A program made the translations under genes and the position numbers. A model generated the notes under the pieces. That model saw only the letters and a program-made list of their open reading frames with translations, made no database searches and was not told where the DNA came from. A DNA stretch of 45,680 nt from positions 1-45,680 of the forward strand of contig NZ_JAACYW010000064.1 in assembly GCF_015356825.1 (NCBI RefSeq). Direction: 5' to 3'. This document shows, piece after piece, positions 1-7,610 of this stretch. The stretch comes from Catenulispora rubra. Its GTDB lineage: Bacteria; Actinomycetota; Actinomycetes; Streptomycetales; Catenulisporaceae. Each line of letters starts with the position of its first letter. Positions within the stretch are counted from its first letter, which is position 1.

Positions 1-51
1 CCCCGATCCCCCGATCCCCGTGGTCCCCCCGGCTGCAAGCGGTACGAGGCG

Positions 52-2625
52 TCAGCCGTCGGCCGCGATCGCCCGCAGCACGTTCATCCGTGAAGCCCGG
101 AACGCCGGGGCCAGGGCGGCCAGCAGGCCGACCACCGCGGCTCCCAGGAACACCGCCACGATGGTGCCGACCGGGATCGCCAGGGTGCTGATGCCGATCC
201 CGGACAGCACCCGCTGGGCGGCCACGCCCCAGGCCAGTCCCAGGCCGACGCCCAGGGTCGCGCCGAACAGCGCTATCACCACCGACTCCAGGCGGATCAT
301 GCGGCGGGTCTTGCGGCGGCCCATGCCGATCGCCCGGATCAGGCCGATCTCGCGGGTGCGCTCCACCACCGACAGCGCCAGGGTGTTGACGACCCCCAGG
401 ATCGCGACCACGATCGCCAGGCCGAGCAGCCCGTAGACCATGTTCAGCACGCCGCCGACCTGGTCGTGGATCAGCTGCTTGTAGTCGGTCTGGCTCTTGA
501 CCGTCACCTGCGGGAAGGGCGCCAGGTCGGCCTTGAGCGCCGCGTAGGCCTGGTCCTGCCGGCCCTTGTCGGCCTTGGCGAACAGCAGCTCGGAGGCCGG
601 CTGCGCGGACGCTGGTAGCGACTTGCCCAGCGTGTCCAGCGAGACGTAGCCGTCGCCGTGGTTGAACACCGTCTTGTCGCTCAGGATGGCCAGGACCGGC
701 AGCTTGAGCGGTGCGCCGCCGTGGAAGGCGACGGTCAGGACCGAGCCGACGGCCGCGTTCCGGGTCTTGGCCTCGGCCGCCGGGATCGCGATGCCCTCCT
801 TGGTGAACACGTCGGACAGCGAGCCGGACGTGGTGGCCGCGTCGAAGTCCTGCGTCAGGGTCGGCGAGGAGGCCGAGATCACGATCGTGCCGCCGCCCTT
901 GCCGTCGCCGGAAGCCCCCGACACCGCGGCGTTCACGAACTTGTTCTCGGTGACGTGCGCCAAGCCGGGCGTCGCCTGGGCCTTGGCCAGCACCTCCGGG
1001 GTGATCTCCAGACCGCCGTTGGTGGTGATGATGTAGTCCGCGCCGACGCTCTTGTCCATCTCCGAGGTCGCCGAGGTGACCAGCGAGGAGCCGACCACGG
1101 CCATCCCGGACACCAGCGACAGCCCGATCATCAGGGCCGCGGCGGTGGCGCCGGTCCGGCGCGGGTTCCGCAGGGCGTTGCGCTGCGCCATGGTGCCGAC
1201 CGAGCCGTAGGCCGCCGGCATCCAGACCCCGAGCACCCGGATCACCACGCCGGCCAGCAGCGGGCCGAGCAGGATCGCGCCGATCAGGGTGACCAGCACG
1301 CCCAGGCCCAGCAGCAGCCCCCCGGTCGCGGTGGCGCCGTTGACCGCGCCGCCGACCAGGGCCGCCGCGCCGCCGCCGGCGATCGCCAGGCCGATGCCGT
1401 TGCGCAGCCAGGAGGCCCGGCGGTCGCCCGGGGTGCCGGCCTCGCGCAGCGCCGCCATCGGCGTGACGCGGGCCGCGCGGCGGGCCGGGACCCAGGCCGC
1501 GAGCAGGGTGACCAGCACACCGACCGCGTAGCCGGCGATCACCGAGGACGCCGTCACCGACATGTCCGAGGCCTGCAGGTTCATGCCGACGGCGTTCATG
1601 ATGGCGATCAGGCCGTAGGCCAGGCCCGCGCCGGCGGCGATGCCGACGGTGGCGCCGATGACGCCCAGCATCAGCGCCTCGAAGCGGACCGAGCGGTTGA
1701 TCTGCCGGCGGCTGGCGCCCAGCGCCCGCAGCAGGCCCAGCTCCCGGGTGCGCTGCGCGACGAGCATCTGGAAGGTGTTGATGATCAGGAACGCGCCGAC
1801 CATCAGCGAGATCCCGGCGAAGCCGAGCATCACGTACTTCATGAAGCCGATGAAGCCCACGCTGTTGCGGCCGGCGGCCTCCTGCTCGGCCCGGGTCTTC
1901 ACGTCGTAGCCGGCGCCGAGCTTGCCGGACACCTCGGCCTTGAGCACGTCGTCGGAGGTGCCCGGCTTGGCGTCCAGGTTCACCCCGGTGAACACGCCGG
2001 TCTTGCCGAGCAGCTTGGTCTGCGCGGTGTCCGTGTCGAAGTAGAACAGCGTCGCGCCGGGGTTGGTGGTCCGGAAGGTCGCGATGCCGCTGACCGTGAC
2101 CTGGAAGGTGCCGGCGGCGGTGCCGGTCACGATGCGCAGCGGCGAGCCGAGCGTCAGGTGCTTCTTGGCCGCGGTGTCGGCGTCGACGACCACGTCGGCC
2201 GGACCGGCCGGCGGACGTCCGGAGGTCAGGTTCACCGCAGGGTGCGGCGTGACGTACCAGTTGGCGCCGATGGTCGGGCCGCCGGAGGAATTGGAGATGG
2301 CCTTGTTGTCGGCGCCGACCACGGCCAGCCGGTCGGTGGTGACGTCACCGTAGACGGCCTGTACGCCGGGCACCGCCTTGACGGTGTCGAGCACCGAGGC
2401 CGAGACGGTCTGCTCCGGGGCGCCGGGCAGCGCGTCCTTGTCGGCCTTGGCCGAGACCGCGACGTCCGAGGCGGTGGTCGCGAACAGCCGGTCGAAGGTG
2501 GTGGTGATGGTCGAGGTGAACATCAGGGTGCCGGTGACGAACGCCACGCTCAGCACGACGGCGATCAAGGACAGCGAGAGCCGGCCCTTGTGCGCGAAGA
2601 AGTTGCGGCGGGATGCCTTCCACAT
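52..2625 (-). CDS. FtsX/MacB-type ABC transporter permease
   Basis: This 857-residue membrane protein is the permease of an ABC exporter of the FtsX/MacB class, which moves peptides, lipids or antibiotics or works mechanically across the membrane. It has an N-terminal membrane segment after a basic start (WKASRRNFFAHKGR), a large extracytoplasmic domain, a first FtsX domain (about residues 265-395, with the hallmark RTRELGLLRALGASRRQI), a middle membrane pair (about 410-470), a second extracytoplasmic domain, and a second FtsX domain (about 730-850, with ERTREIGLIRAIGMGRRKTRRM). The doubled FtsX layout and length are normal for actinobacterial fused permeases. The ATPase gene lies 22 bp upstream on the same strand, so the two form an operon. 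The substrate cannot be read from sequence. Confidence in the family is very high. Confidence 0.95.
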   Translation of the reverse strand: MWKASRRNFFAHKGRLSLSLIAVVLSVAFVTGTLMFTSTITTTFDRLFATTASDVAVSAKADKDALPGAPEQTVSASVLDTVKAVPGVQAVYGDVTTDRLAVVGADNKAISNSSGGPTIGANWYVTPHPAVNLTSGRPPAGPADVVVDADTAAKKHLTLGSPLRIVTGTAAGTFQVTVSGIATFRTTNPGATLFYFDTDTAQTKLLGKTGVFTGVNLDAKPGTSDDVLKAEVSGKLGAGYDVKTRAEQEAAGRNSVGFIGFMKYVMLGFAGISLMVGAFLIINTFQMLVAQRTRELGLLRALGASRRQINRSVRFEALMLGVIGATVGIAAGAGLAYGLIAIMNAVGMNLQASDMSVTASSVIAGYAVGVLVTLLAAWVPARRAARVTPMAALREAGTPGDRRASWLRNGIGLAIAGGGAAALVGGAVNGATATGGLLLGLGVLVTLIGAILLGPLLAGVVIRVLGVWMPAAYGSVGTMAQRNALRNPRRTGATAAALMIGLSLVSGMAVVGSSLVTSATSEMDKSVGADYIITTNGGLEITPEVLAKAQATPGLAHVTENKFVNAAVSGASGDGKGGGTIVISASSPTLTQDFDAATTSGSLSDVFTKEGIAIPAAEAKTRNAAVGSVLTVAFHGGAPLKLPVLAILSDKTVFNHGDGYVSLDTLGKSLPASAQPASELLFAKADKGRQDQAYAALKADLAPFPQVTVKSQTDYKQLIHDQVGGVLNMVYGLLGLAIVVAILGVVNTLALSVVERTREIGLIRAIGMGRRKTRRMIRLESVVIALFGATLGVGLGLAWGVAAQRVLSGIGISTLAIPVGTIVAVFLGAAVVGLLAALAPAFRASRMNVLRAIAADG

Positions 2626-2647
2626 GATCGATACCCCCCGGCCCGGC

Positions 2648-3481
2648 TCAGCGCTGACCGGCGGCGTCGCCGCGCAGGTTCTGGTCGTGCACAGCGTGGC
2701 CGTGCAGGTCGAACTGCCGCATGCGGTCCAGGACCTTGTCGGCGGTCGGCGCGGCCATGTCGTCGACGATCCGGCCGTCGGCCAGGAACAGCACGCGGTC
2801 GGCGTAGGCGGCGGCGGACGGGTCGTGGGTGACCATGACGAAGGTCTGGCCCAGCTCGTCGACCGAGCGGCGCAGGAAGCCCAGGACCTCGGCGCCGCTG
2901 CGGGAGTCCAGGTTGCCGGTCGGCTCGTCGCCGAAGATGATCTCCGGCTGGCCGGCCAGGGCCCGGGCCACGGCCACGCGCTGCTGCTGGCCGCCGGAGA
3001 GCTCGTTGGGGCGGTGCTTGAGCCGCGACTCCAGCCCGACGGTGCCGATCACCCGGTCCAGCCAGGCCTTGTTCGGCCTGCGGCCGGCGATGTCCATCGG
3101 CAGCGTGATGTTCTCCGCCGCGTTCAGCGTGGGCAGCAGGTTGAACGACTGGAAGATGAACCCGATCCGGTCCCGGCGCAGGTTCGTCAGCTCCTTGTCC
3201 TTCATCGCGGTGAGCTCGCTGGCCACGCCGTCCCGGCCGTAGATCCAGATCTTGCCCGAGCTGACCGCGTCCAGGCCGGCCAGGCAGTGCATGAGCGTGG
3301 ACTTGCCGGAGCCGGAGGGCCCCATGATCGCGGTGAACCGGCCCCGCTCGATGTCGACGTCGACCTGGTCCAGCGCGGTGACCGCGGTCTCCCCTTGGCC
3401 GTAGCGCTTGGACACGGCCTGGGCTCGGGCGGCGGTGCCGACGGTGCGGTGGGTGACCGCGGCCTGTGCTGCCGTTGTCAT
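2648..3481 (-). CDS. ABC transporter ATP-binding protein, MacB/LolD class
   Basis: This 277-residue ATPase powers the FtsX permease encoded directly downstream. The Walker A motif GPSGSGKS is at residues 54-61, the Q-loop glutamine is at about 111, the signature LSGGQQQ is at 161-167, and the Walker B IIFGDEP is at 181-187, followed by the D-loop region GNLDS. The ERGRFTAIMGPSGSGKST context and short length fit the MacB/LolD subfamily that pairs with FtsX permeases. The ATG at 3481 has a good ribosome site (GAGGGG with six bases of spacing). The C-terminal tail after the nucleotide-binding domain ends in a polar stretch of unknown role. The gene is first in a two-gene operon. Confidence 0.95.
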   Translation of the reverse strand: MTTAAQAAVTHRTVGTAARAQAVSKRYGQGETAVTALDQVDVDIERGRFTAIMGPSGSGKSTLMHCLAGLDAVSSGKIWIYGRDGVASELTAMKDKELTNLRRDRIGFIFQSFNLLPTLNAAENITLPMDIAGRRPNKAWLDRVIGTVGLESRLKHRPNELSGGQQQRVAVARALAGQPEIIFGDEPTGNLDSRSGAEVLGFLRRSVDELGQTFVMVTHDPSAAAYADRVLFLADGRIVDDMAAPTADKVLDRMRQFDLHGHAVHDQNLRGDAAGQR

Positions 3482-3587
3482 GATCTTCCCCTCAGATGGC
3501 TTTCAGCGGTGCTGGGTCGGTGTCGATCGACGTCACTAAGGCTGCCAGCCGCCCCCGAGGCGTCGCCACGGAGCCAACAGGTGTCCG

Positions 3588-3609
3588 GCGGTAGGGCTAA
3601 CCCCACCGC
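3588..3609. promoter_or_regulatory. Inverted repeat upstream of the FtsX exporter operon
   Basis: Two nine-base arms, GCGGTAGGG and CCCCACCGC, flank CTAA with a single mismatch. The dyad lies about 107 bp upstream of the ATPase start. It could be an operator for a regulator of the exporter, or a hairpin in a leader. No regulator gene adjoins the exporter on this side. The remaining bases between 3482 and 3587 show no gene. Confidence 0.35.
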
Positions 3610-3662
3610 TGCGCTACCGGCCTGCTCTTAGGGTACGGAAGCCCACGCTGGCCAGACGCTTG

Positions 3663-3732
3663 GTTCGCATTGCGAACAACATCCGAGGCGGGCTAAGGTT
3701 CGTGACGCGAACGATTCTGTTCGTGTCACGAA
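3663..3732 (+). promoter_or_regulatory. Triple MarR-type operator array with overlapping promoter
   Basis: Three 13-bp dyads share the pattern TTCG-N5-CGAA: TTCGCATTGCGAA at 3664-3676 (perfect, and extended to 15 bp by flanking G/C), TTCGTGACGCGAA at 3699-3711 (one mismatch), and TTCGTGTCACGAA at 3720-3732 (perfect). Centres are 35 and 21 bp apart. A plausible promoter reads TTGCGA (3670-3675), 18 bp, TAAGGT (3694-3699), so the first dyad would cover the -35 element and the other two the start site, the geometry of repression. The likely ligand is the MarR protein at 3872-4360; that link is inferred from proximity and dyad size. Confidence 0.7.
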
Positions 3733-3779
3733 TGACTGCGTGCGGCAGCCCGGCCTGCCGCCGCGAGGGGACGGCTCCC

Positions 3780-3929
3780 ATGCGTAAGAAGGTTGCGATA
3801 GTCGGTGGCGGCTACGGCGGGGCTCCCGACGACGCGCTGGCCGCACCGCGCCGCGCGCACAAGGAACTGGCCTACGCGTCTTCGGGCTTCTCGCAGGTGA
3901 AGTCGTCCCCGAACACGACAGGCACCTGA
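3780..3929 (+). pseudogene. Truncated FAD/NAD-dependent oxidoreductase N-terminus
   Basis: The reading frame starts at ATG 3780 after a good ribosome site (GAGGGG with nine bases of spacing). It opens MRKKVAIVGGGYGGA, a beta strand plus GxGxxG dinucleotide-binding loop typical of the N-terminus of FAD-dependent pyridine-nucleotide oxidoreductases. After about 15 recognisable residues the frame becomes proline- and alanine-rich, then runs antisense into the end of the MarR gene and stops at 3929 after 49 residues. The usual enzymes have about 350-400 residues, so almost all of the gene is missing. The operator array, ribosome site and start codon upstream look intact. I read this as a deletion remnant; a genuine 49-residue peptide is the alternative. 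Confidence 0.55.
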
Positions 3930-4360
3930 TTCGCCAGCACCAGCCGGCCCAACAGCCCGGCGAGCTGCGCCTGTTCCTCGTCGGACAACATGACCGGGAG
4001 CTCGGCGACGCGGAGCACGGTCTCGCTGTAGAACTCCTCGGCGACCTTGTCGCCTTCTTCGGTGAGGAACACGCGGACCGCGCGGCCGTCGGTGCTGTCC
4101 GCCTCGCGCCGGACCAGGCCGCGGCGCAGCGAGCGGTCCACCAGACCGGTGAGGCTGGACTTGGCCAGACCCAGGATCCGGACCAGTTCACCCATGCCGA
4201 AGCCCTCTTCGGGCTTGCCCATCAGGACGCAGAGCAACTGGCCCTGCTGCGAGGTGAGCTGGTGTTTGCGGGCCACGTTCTCATAGGTGGCATCAACCAA
4301 GAACGCTGACCGGACGAGAGCAGTGACCACGCTCATATCGGGTTCTGGTTCGCGACCCAT
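3872..4360 (-). CDS. MarR-family transcriptional regulator
   Basis: This 162-residue protein has the MarR winged-helix layout: an N-terminal dimerisation helix, a DNA-binding region containing LTSQQGQLLCVLM and the recognition helix around GLAKSSLTGLVDRSLRRGLVRR, then the wing with the usual acidic-arginine pattern (READSTDGRAVRVFLTEEG), and a C-terminal dimerisation helix. Such regulators often repress an adjacent oxidoreductase or efflux gene and respond to phenolic or redox-active ligands. Here the neighbour is the truncated oxidoreductase start at 3780, preceded by three dyads of the right size. The gene points towards that remnant and its last bases overlap it antisense. Upstream it is insulated from the tRNA by a strong hairpin. 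Confidence 0.9.
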   Translation of the reverse strand: MGREPEPDMSVVTALVRSAFLVDATYENVARKHQLTSQQGQLLCVLMGKPEEGFGMGELVRILGLAKSSLTGLVDRSLRRGLVRREADSTDGRAVRVFLTEEGDKVAEEFYSETVLRVAELPVMLSDEEQAQLAGLLGRLVLANQVPVVFGDDFTCEKPEDA

Positions 4361-4384
4361 AAAAAGGCTCCTGCTATAAAGACG

Positions 4385-4413
4385 CGAGGCCCCTCAGAAT
4401 CTGAGGGGCCTCG
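4385..4413 (-). terminator. Hairpin terminator after tRNA-fMet
   Basis: Perfect 13-bp arms (CGAGGCCCCTCAG and CTGAGGGGCCTCG) enclose a three-base loop. The hairpin begins two bases beyond the encoded CCA of the tRNA and is followed on the minus strand by CGTCTTTATAG. It should end the tRNA transcript before the MarR gene. Confidence 0.85.
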
Positions 4414-4414
4414 T

Positions 4415-4491
4415 TGGTAGCGGGGACAGGATTTGAACCTGCGACCTCTGGGTTATGAGCCCAGCGAGCTACCGAGCTGCTCCACCCCGCG
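4415..4491 (-). tRNA. Initiator tRNA-fMet (anticodon CAT), CCA encoded
   Basis: The minus strand folds as a tRNA with anticodon CAT. Three features mark it as initiator rather than elongator: an unpaired first base pair (C1 opposite T72), three consecutive G:C pairs in the anticodon stem (CTGGG/CCCAG), and overall similarity to the E. coli fMet gene that I recall. The body is 74 bases (4418-4491), and CCA is encoded at 4417-4415. A possible -10 TACAGT lies at 4515-4510, with a weak -35. An identical 74-base body recurs at 30336-30409 without the encoded CCA. Confidence 0.95.
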
Positions 4492-4629
4492 CCGTTTTGC
4501 TTCTTCTCTACTGTAACACCTCTTTGCCACCGCCAGAACGCATTATTAACCCGGCACCCCACACCGATAGCGGCGAATATGGTGCCGCGACCCATTGCCA
4601 GGCAGGTCCGGAGCCGGGAATCTGACGGG

Positions 4630-5514
4630 ATGCGACAGAGCGCGGAGATCAATTTCCCCTCGGGTGCGGGTTCGTACGCTGTGACTCGCTGGCCAGGACC
4701 TGGAGTAGCCGAGTCGACGCCGACGGTGATCGCCGCGCACGGCATCACCGCCAACGGACTGGCCTGGGCCCCGGTCGCCGAGACGCTGCCGGAGGTCGAC
4801 TTCGTCGCCCCGGACCTGCGCGGCCGTGGACACTCGCGCGATGTCGGTGGCCCCTACTCGATCGGCGCGCACGCCGACGACCTGATCCGCACCCTCGATC
4901 ACCTCGGGGTGGAGCGTGCGACGCTGATGGGCCATTCGATGGGCGGCTGGGTCGCCGCGGTGGCGGCGGTGCGGTACCCGGAGCGGTTCGGCGGCGTGGT
5001 GCTGGTCGACGGCGGCCTGGGGTACCCGCTGCCCGAGGGCACCGACCTGGACCAGCTGCTCGACAGCCTGCTCGGTCCGGCGATGGCCAAGCTGCGGACC
5101 GTCTTCACCAGCCGGGAGGAGTTCCTGGCGCCGTGGCGGAACCACCCGTCGCTGGTGGACGTGTACTCGCCGACCGTCGAGGCGTATCAGGAGCGCGACA
5201 TCATCGGCACGGAGCCGGAGCTGCGCTCCGCCTGCATTCTGGACGCGGTCCGCGACGACGCCGCCGACGAGCTCCAGAACCCCGACGTGATCGGCGCGAT
5301 CCACCGGCTGCCGATGCCCGCGGTGTTCCTGTACGCCGAGCGCGGCCTGCTCAACGAGCCCGCCGGGCTCTACTCCCCCGAGGTCGTGGCCGCGGCGAAG
5401 CTCGCCGACGCCGGGGTGGACGTGCGCTTCGTCCCGGACGTCAACCACTACTCGATCCTGCTCGGCGACCGCGGGATCGCCGCGGTCGCCGAGGCGGTCA
5501 GGGCGCTGCTGTAG
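4630..5514 (+). CDS. Alpha/beta hydrolase
   Basis: This 294-residue alpha/beta-hydrolase-fold enzyme should cleave an ester, amide, epoxide or C-C bond; the substrate is unknown. Visible landmarks are the oxyanion-hole loop AAHGITANG (about 35-43), the nucleophile elbow GHSMGG with Ser103, and the catalytic histidine in DVNHYS (His273). The acid is probably in the AERGLL region (Glu237), where many family members carry Asp. I chose ATG 4630 because MRQSAEINFPSG begins the normal N-terminal strand, whereas an upstream in-frame start at 4579 adds a basic stretch with no family character. It is transcribed alone, convergent with the dehydrogenase gene that ends at 5581. No signal peptide is seen, so it is likely cytoplasmic. 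Confidence 0.88.
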   Translation: MRQSAEINFPSGAGSYAVTRWPGPGVAESTPTVIAAHGITANGLAWAPVAETLPEVDFVAPDLRGRGHSRDVGGPYSIGAHADDLIRTLDHLGVERATLMGHSMGGWVAAVAAVRYPERFGGVVLVDGGLGYPLPEGTDLDQLLDSLLGPAMAKLRTVFTSREEFLAPWRNHPSLVDVYSPTVEAYQERDIIGTEPELRSACILDAVRDDAADELQNPDVIGAIHRLPMPAVFLYAERGLLNEPAGLYSPEVVAAAKLADAGVDVRFVPDVNHYSILLGDRGIAAVAEAVRALL

Positions 5515-5580
5515 CGCAGTGCCCCGCTCCCGATCGGAAGGCCGGGTACGGGTTCGAACCCGCACCCGGTGCGGACGCCC

Positions 5581-6765
5581 TCAGCGCACCTGCCCCCGAT
5601 CGAAGTACTCGGCCAGCTCCGGATCCAGCGGCGGGACCTGGAACGGGGTGCCGCCGTCGCGCAGCGAGAGGGTGGCCATGTAGCCGGCGGCCACGCTCAT
5701 CCGCGCCGCGACCGGCGAGGTGTCGGTGGCGCCGCCGTCGCGGGCGAAGCGTGCGAACTCGGCCATGATCGCGCCGTCCGCGCCGCCGTGGCTGCCCGAG
5801 GCGTCCGGGACCCGGTAGGCGATGTCGGCGTCGCCGCGGTAGCCGGTCGGGCCGGTGTTCCAGACCTTCACCAGGTCTCCGGGCGAGTCGCCGAAGTTTT
5901 CCAGCCGGCCCTCGGTGCCGATCACCGTGTAGTTGCGGAAGTAGTCCGGCGCGAAGTGGCACTGCTGGTAGGCGGCGATGACGCCGTTGTCCAGCGTCAT
6001 GTTCATCACCGAGACGTCCTCGACCTCGATCTTGTGGTTGAGGTCGCGGCGCGCCGTCGGCGGCCAGTCGAACTCCTTGAGCCAGCCGGCCGGCCGCGGC
6101 GACCCCTGCACGCGCCGCGGCAGGTCGCCGTAGACCATCAGGTCGCCGAAGGCGCTGACCCGCTCGGTGAAGCCGCCGGCCAGCCAGTGCACGACGTCCA
6201 GGTCGTGCGCCGCCTTCTGGAGCAGCAGGCCGGTGGTGCGGTCGCGCTCGGCGTGCCAGTCCTTGAAGTAGTAGTCGCCGCCGTAGGACACGAAGTGCCG
6301 GACCCAGACCGTCTTCGGCTCGCCGATGTCGCCGCGCGCGATGATGTCGCGCATCGTGCGGACCACGCCCATGTGCCGCATGTTGTGGCCGACGTAGAGC
6401 CGGGTCCCGGTCTCGTAGGCGGCGCGCAGGATCGCGTCAGAGCTCTCGATGGTGATGGCCATCGGCTTCTCCAGGTAGACCGCCTTGCCGGCGCGCAGAC
6501 AGTCGACGGCGATGGTCTCGTGGGTGTCGTCCGGCGTCATGATGATGACGGCGTCGATGTCGGGGCGGATCAGCAGCTTGCGGTAGTCGCGAGTGGTGTC
6601 AACGACGGGGTCGGTGACCCCGACGCGCTCGACGGCCTTGGCGAGCGCGGCGGAATCGGTGTCGCACAGCGCGGCGACCTCGAAACCGCGGTCCGGCTGA
6701 TGCGCCGCGACGGCGAGAGAGGTGCGCAGGCCCAGGCCGATCACACCGAAGCGCAGGTTGCTCAC
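5581..6765 (-). CDS. Gfo/Idh/MocA-family oxidoreductase
   Basis: This 394-residue NAD(P)-dependent dehydrogenase acts on sugars, inositols or their derivatives. The N-terminal Rossmann domain begins LRFGVIGLGLRTSL; the family EKP motif appears as YLEKPMAI, and a histidine-bearing helix as KAAHDLDVVHWL. The C-terminal domain contains the usual beta-sheet substrate region. The start is the GTG at 6765 (VSNLRFGVIG), since this places the Rossmann strand at the N-terminus; longer frames reading further upstream are antisense noise over the permease gene. It lies 26 bp after the importer permease and is probably the last gene of the importer operon, so it likely oxidises the imported sugar. The exact substrate is not readable. 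Confidence 0.9.
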   Translation of the reverse strand: MSNLRFGVIGLGLRTSLAVAAHQPDRGFEVAALCDTDSAALAKAVERVGVTDPVVDTTRDYRKLLIRPDIDAVIIMTPDDTHETIAVDCLRAGKAVYLEKPMAITIESSDAILRAAYETGTRLYVGHNMRHMGVVRTMRDIIARGDIGEPKTVWVRHFVSYGGDYYFKDWHAERDRTTGLLLQKAAHDLDVVHWLAGGFTERVSAFGDLMVYGDLPRRVQGSPRPAGWLKEFDWPPTARRDLNHKIEVEDVSVMNMTLDNGVIAAYQQCHFAPDYFRNYTVIGTEGRLENFGDSPGDLVKVWNTGPTGYRGDADIAYRVPDASGSHGGADGAIMAEFARFARDGGATDTSPVAARMSVAAGYMATLSLRDGGTPFQVPPLDPELAEYFDRGQVR

Positions 6766-6791
6766 AGGAAAGGGTGCCTTTCTGAAAAGTC

Positions 6792-7610
6792 TTACTTGGT
6801 GCCGGTGAGGGCGATGCCCTCGGTGATGCGGCGCTGCGCGGCCAGGAACAGCAGGATCATCGGCAGGCTGGCCAGCAGCGAGCCGGCCATCAGCAGCGGG
6901 TACTCGGTGAGGTGTTCGCCCTGCAGCGTGGACAGGCCCACGGTGAGCGGCATCTTGGCGTCGTCGTTCACCACGACCAGCGGCCACAGCAGGTCGTTCC
7001 ACGACCACAGCACCGTGAGCACGCCCATCGAGATCAGCCCGGGCTTGGCCAGCGGCAGCATCACGGTCCAGAAGATCCGGAAGGGGCCCGCGCCGTCGAG
7101 CCGCGCGGCCTCCTCGACCTCGTTCGGCAGCGACATGAAGAACTGCCGCAGCATGAACGTGCCGAAGGCGCTGAACAGTCCGGGCAGCACCACGCCGGCC
7201 AGGGTGTTGAGCAGGCCCATGTTCTGCACCAGCTGGTACTGCGGGAGCAGGTACACCTGGCTGGGCACCATCAGGACCGCGAGCATGAGCAGGAACAGGG
7301 CGTTGCGGCCCGGGAAGCGCAGCCGCGCGAAGGCGTAGGCGGCCATCGAGCAGAACAGCACCTGGGCCAGGACCCTGACGACGGTCTGGAGCACCGAGTT
7401 CAGGAACTGCTGGGCGAACTTGGTGTCGTGGAAGACCTGGCTGTAGTTCGACCAGTGCCACGAGGGCAGGAAGTGCGGCGGCACGCTGGTGGTCTCGCCG
7501 GTGGTCTGCAGCGAGGTGACGAGCTGCCACAGGAACGGGGCCACCATCGCCGCCGCGCCGACCGCCAGGATCACGTGGACCGGCCACAACCGCTGCCTGC
7601 CGTTACCCAT
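6792..7610 (-). CDS. Carbohydrate ABC transporter permease, MalG-like
   Basis: This 272-residue inner-membrane protein is the second permease of a CUT1-type sugar importer. It has about six membrane segments beginning VHVILAVGAAAMVAPFLWQL and ends ITEGIALTGTK, typical of MalG-like proteins. The EAA loop that contacts the ATPase is visible as EVEEAARLDGAGPFRIFWTVMLPLAKPG, and the periplasmic start of the transmembrane core contains FLNSVLQTVV. It overlaps the upstream permease gene by 8 bp, which implies translational coupling. No ATPase gene is in the cluster, so it probably uses a shared ATPase. Confidence 0.93.
   Translation of the reverse strand: MGNGRQRLWPVHVILAVGAAAMVAPFLWQLVTSLQTTGETTSVPPHFLPSWHWSNYSQVFHDTKFAQQFLNSVLQTVVRVLAQVLFCSMAAYAFARLRFPGRNALFLLMLAVLMVPSQVYLLPQYQLVQNMGLLNTLAGVVLPGLFSAFGTFMLRQFFMSLPNEVEEAARLDGAGPFRIFWTVMLPLAKPGLISMGVLTVLWSWNDLLWPLVVVNDDAKMPLTVGLSTLQGEHLTEYPLLMAGSLLASLPMILLFLAAQRRITEGIALTGTK

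Noticed and set aside
658..2832. Long plus-strand open frame opposite the first permease gene
   Set aside because: It is Arg/Gly/Asp/His-rich shadow coding caused by the GC-rich third positions of the minus-strand gene; no domain is recognisable. The same applies to other long antisense frames in the window.
5546..5577. tRNA-like GGGTTCGAACCC element after the hydrolase
   Set aside because: Only the T-arm-like palindrome is present; no anticodon arm or acceptor stem can be drawn. It is better read as part of a GC-rich hairpin between convergent genes.
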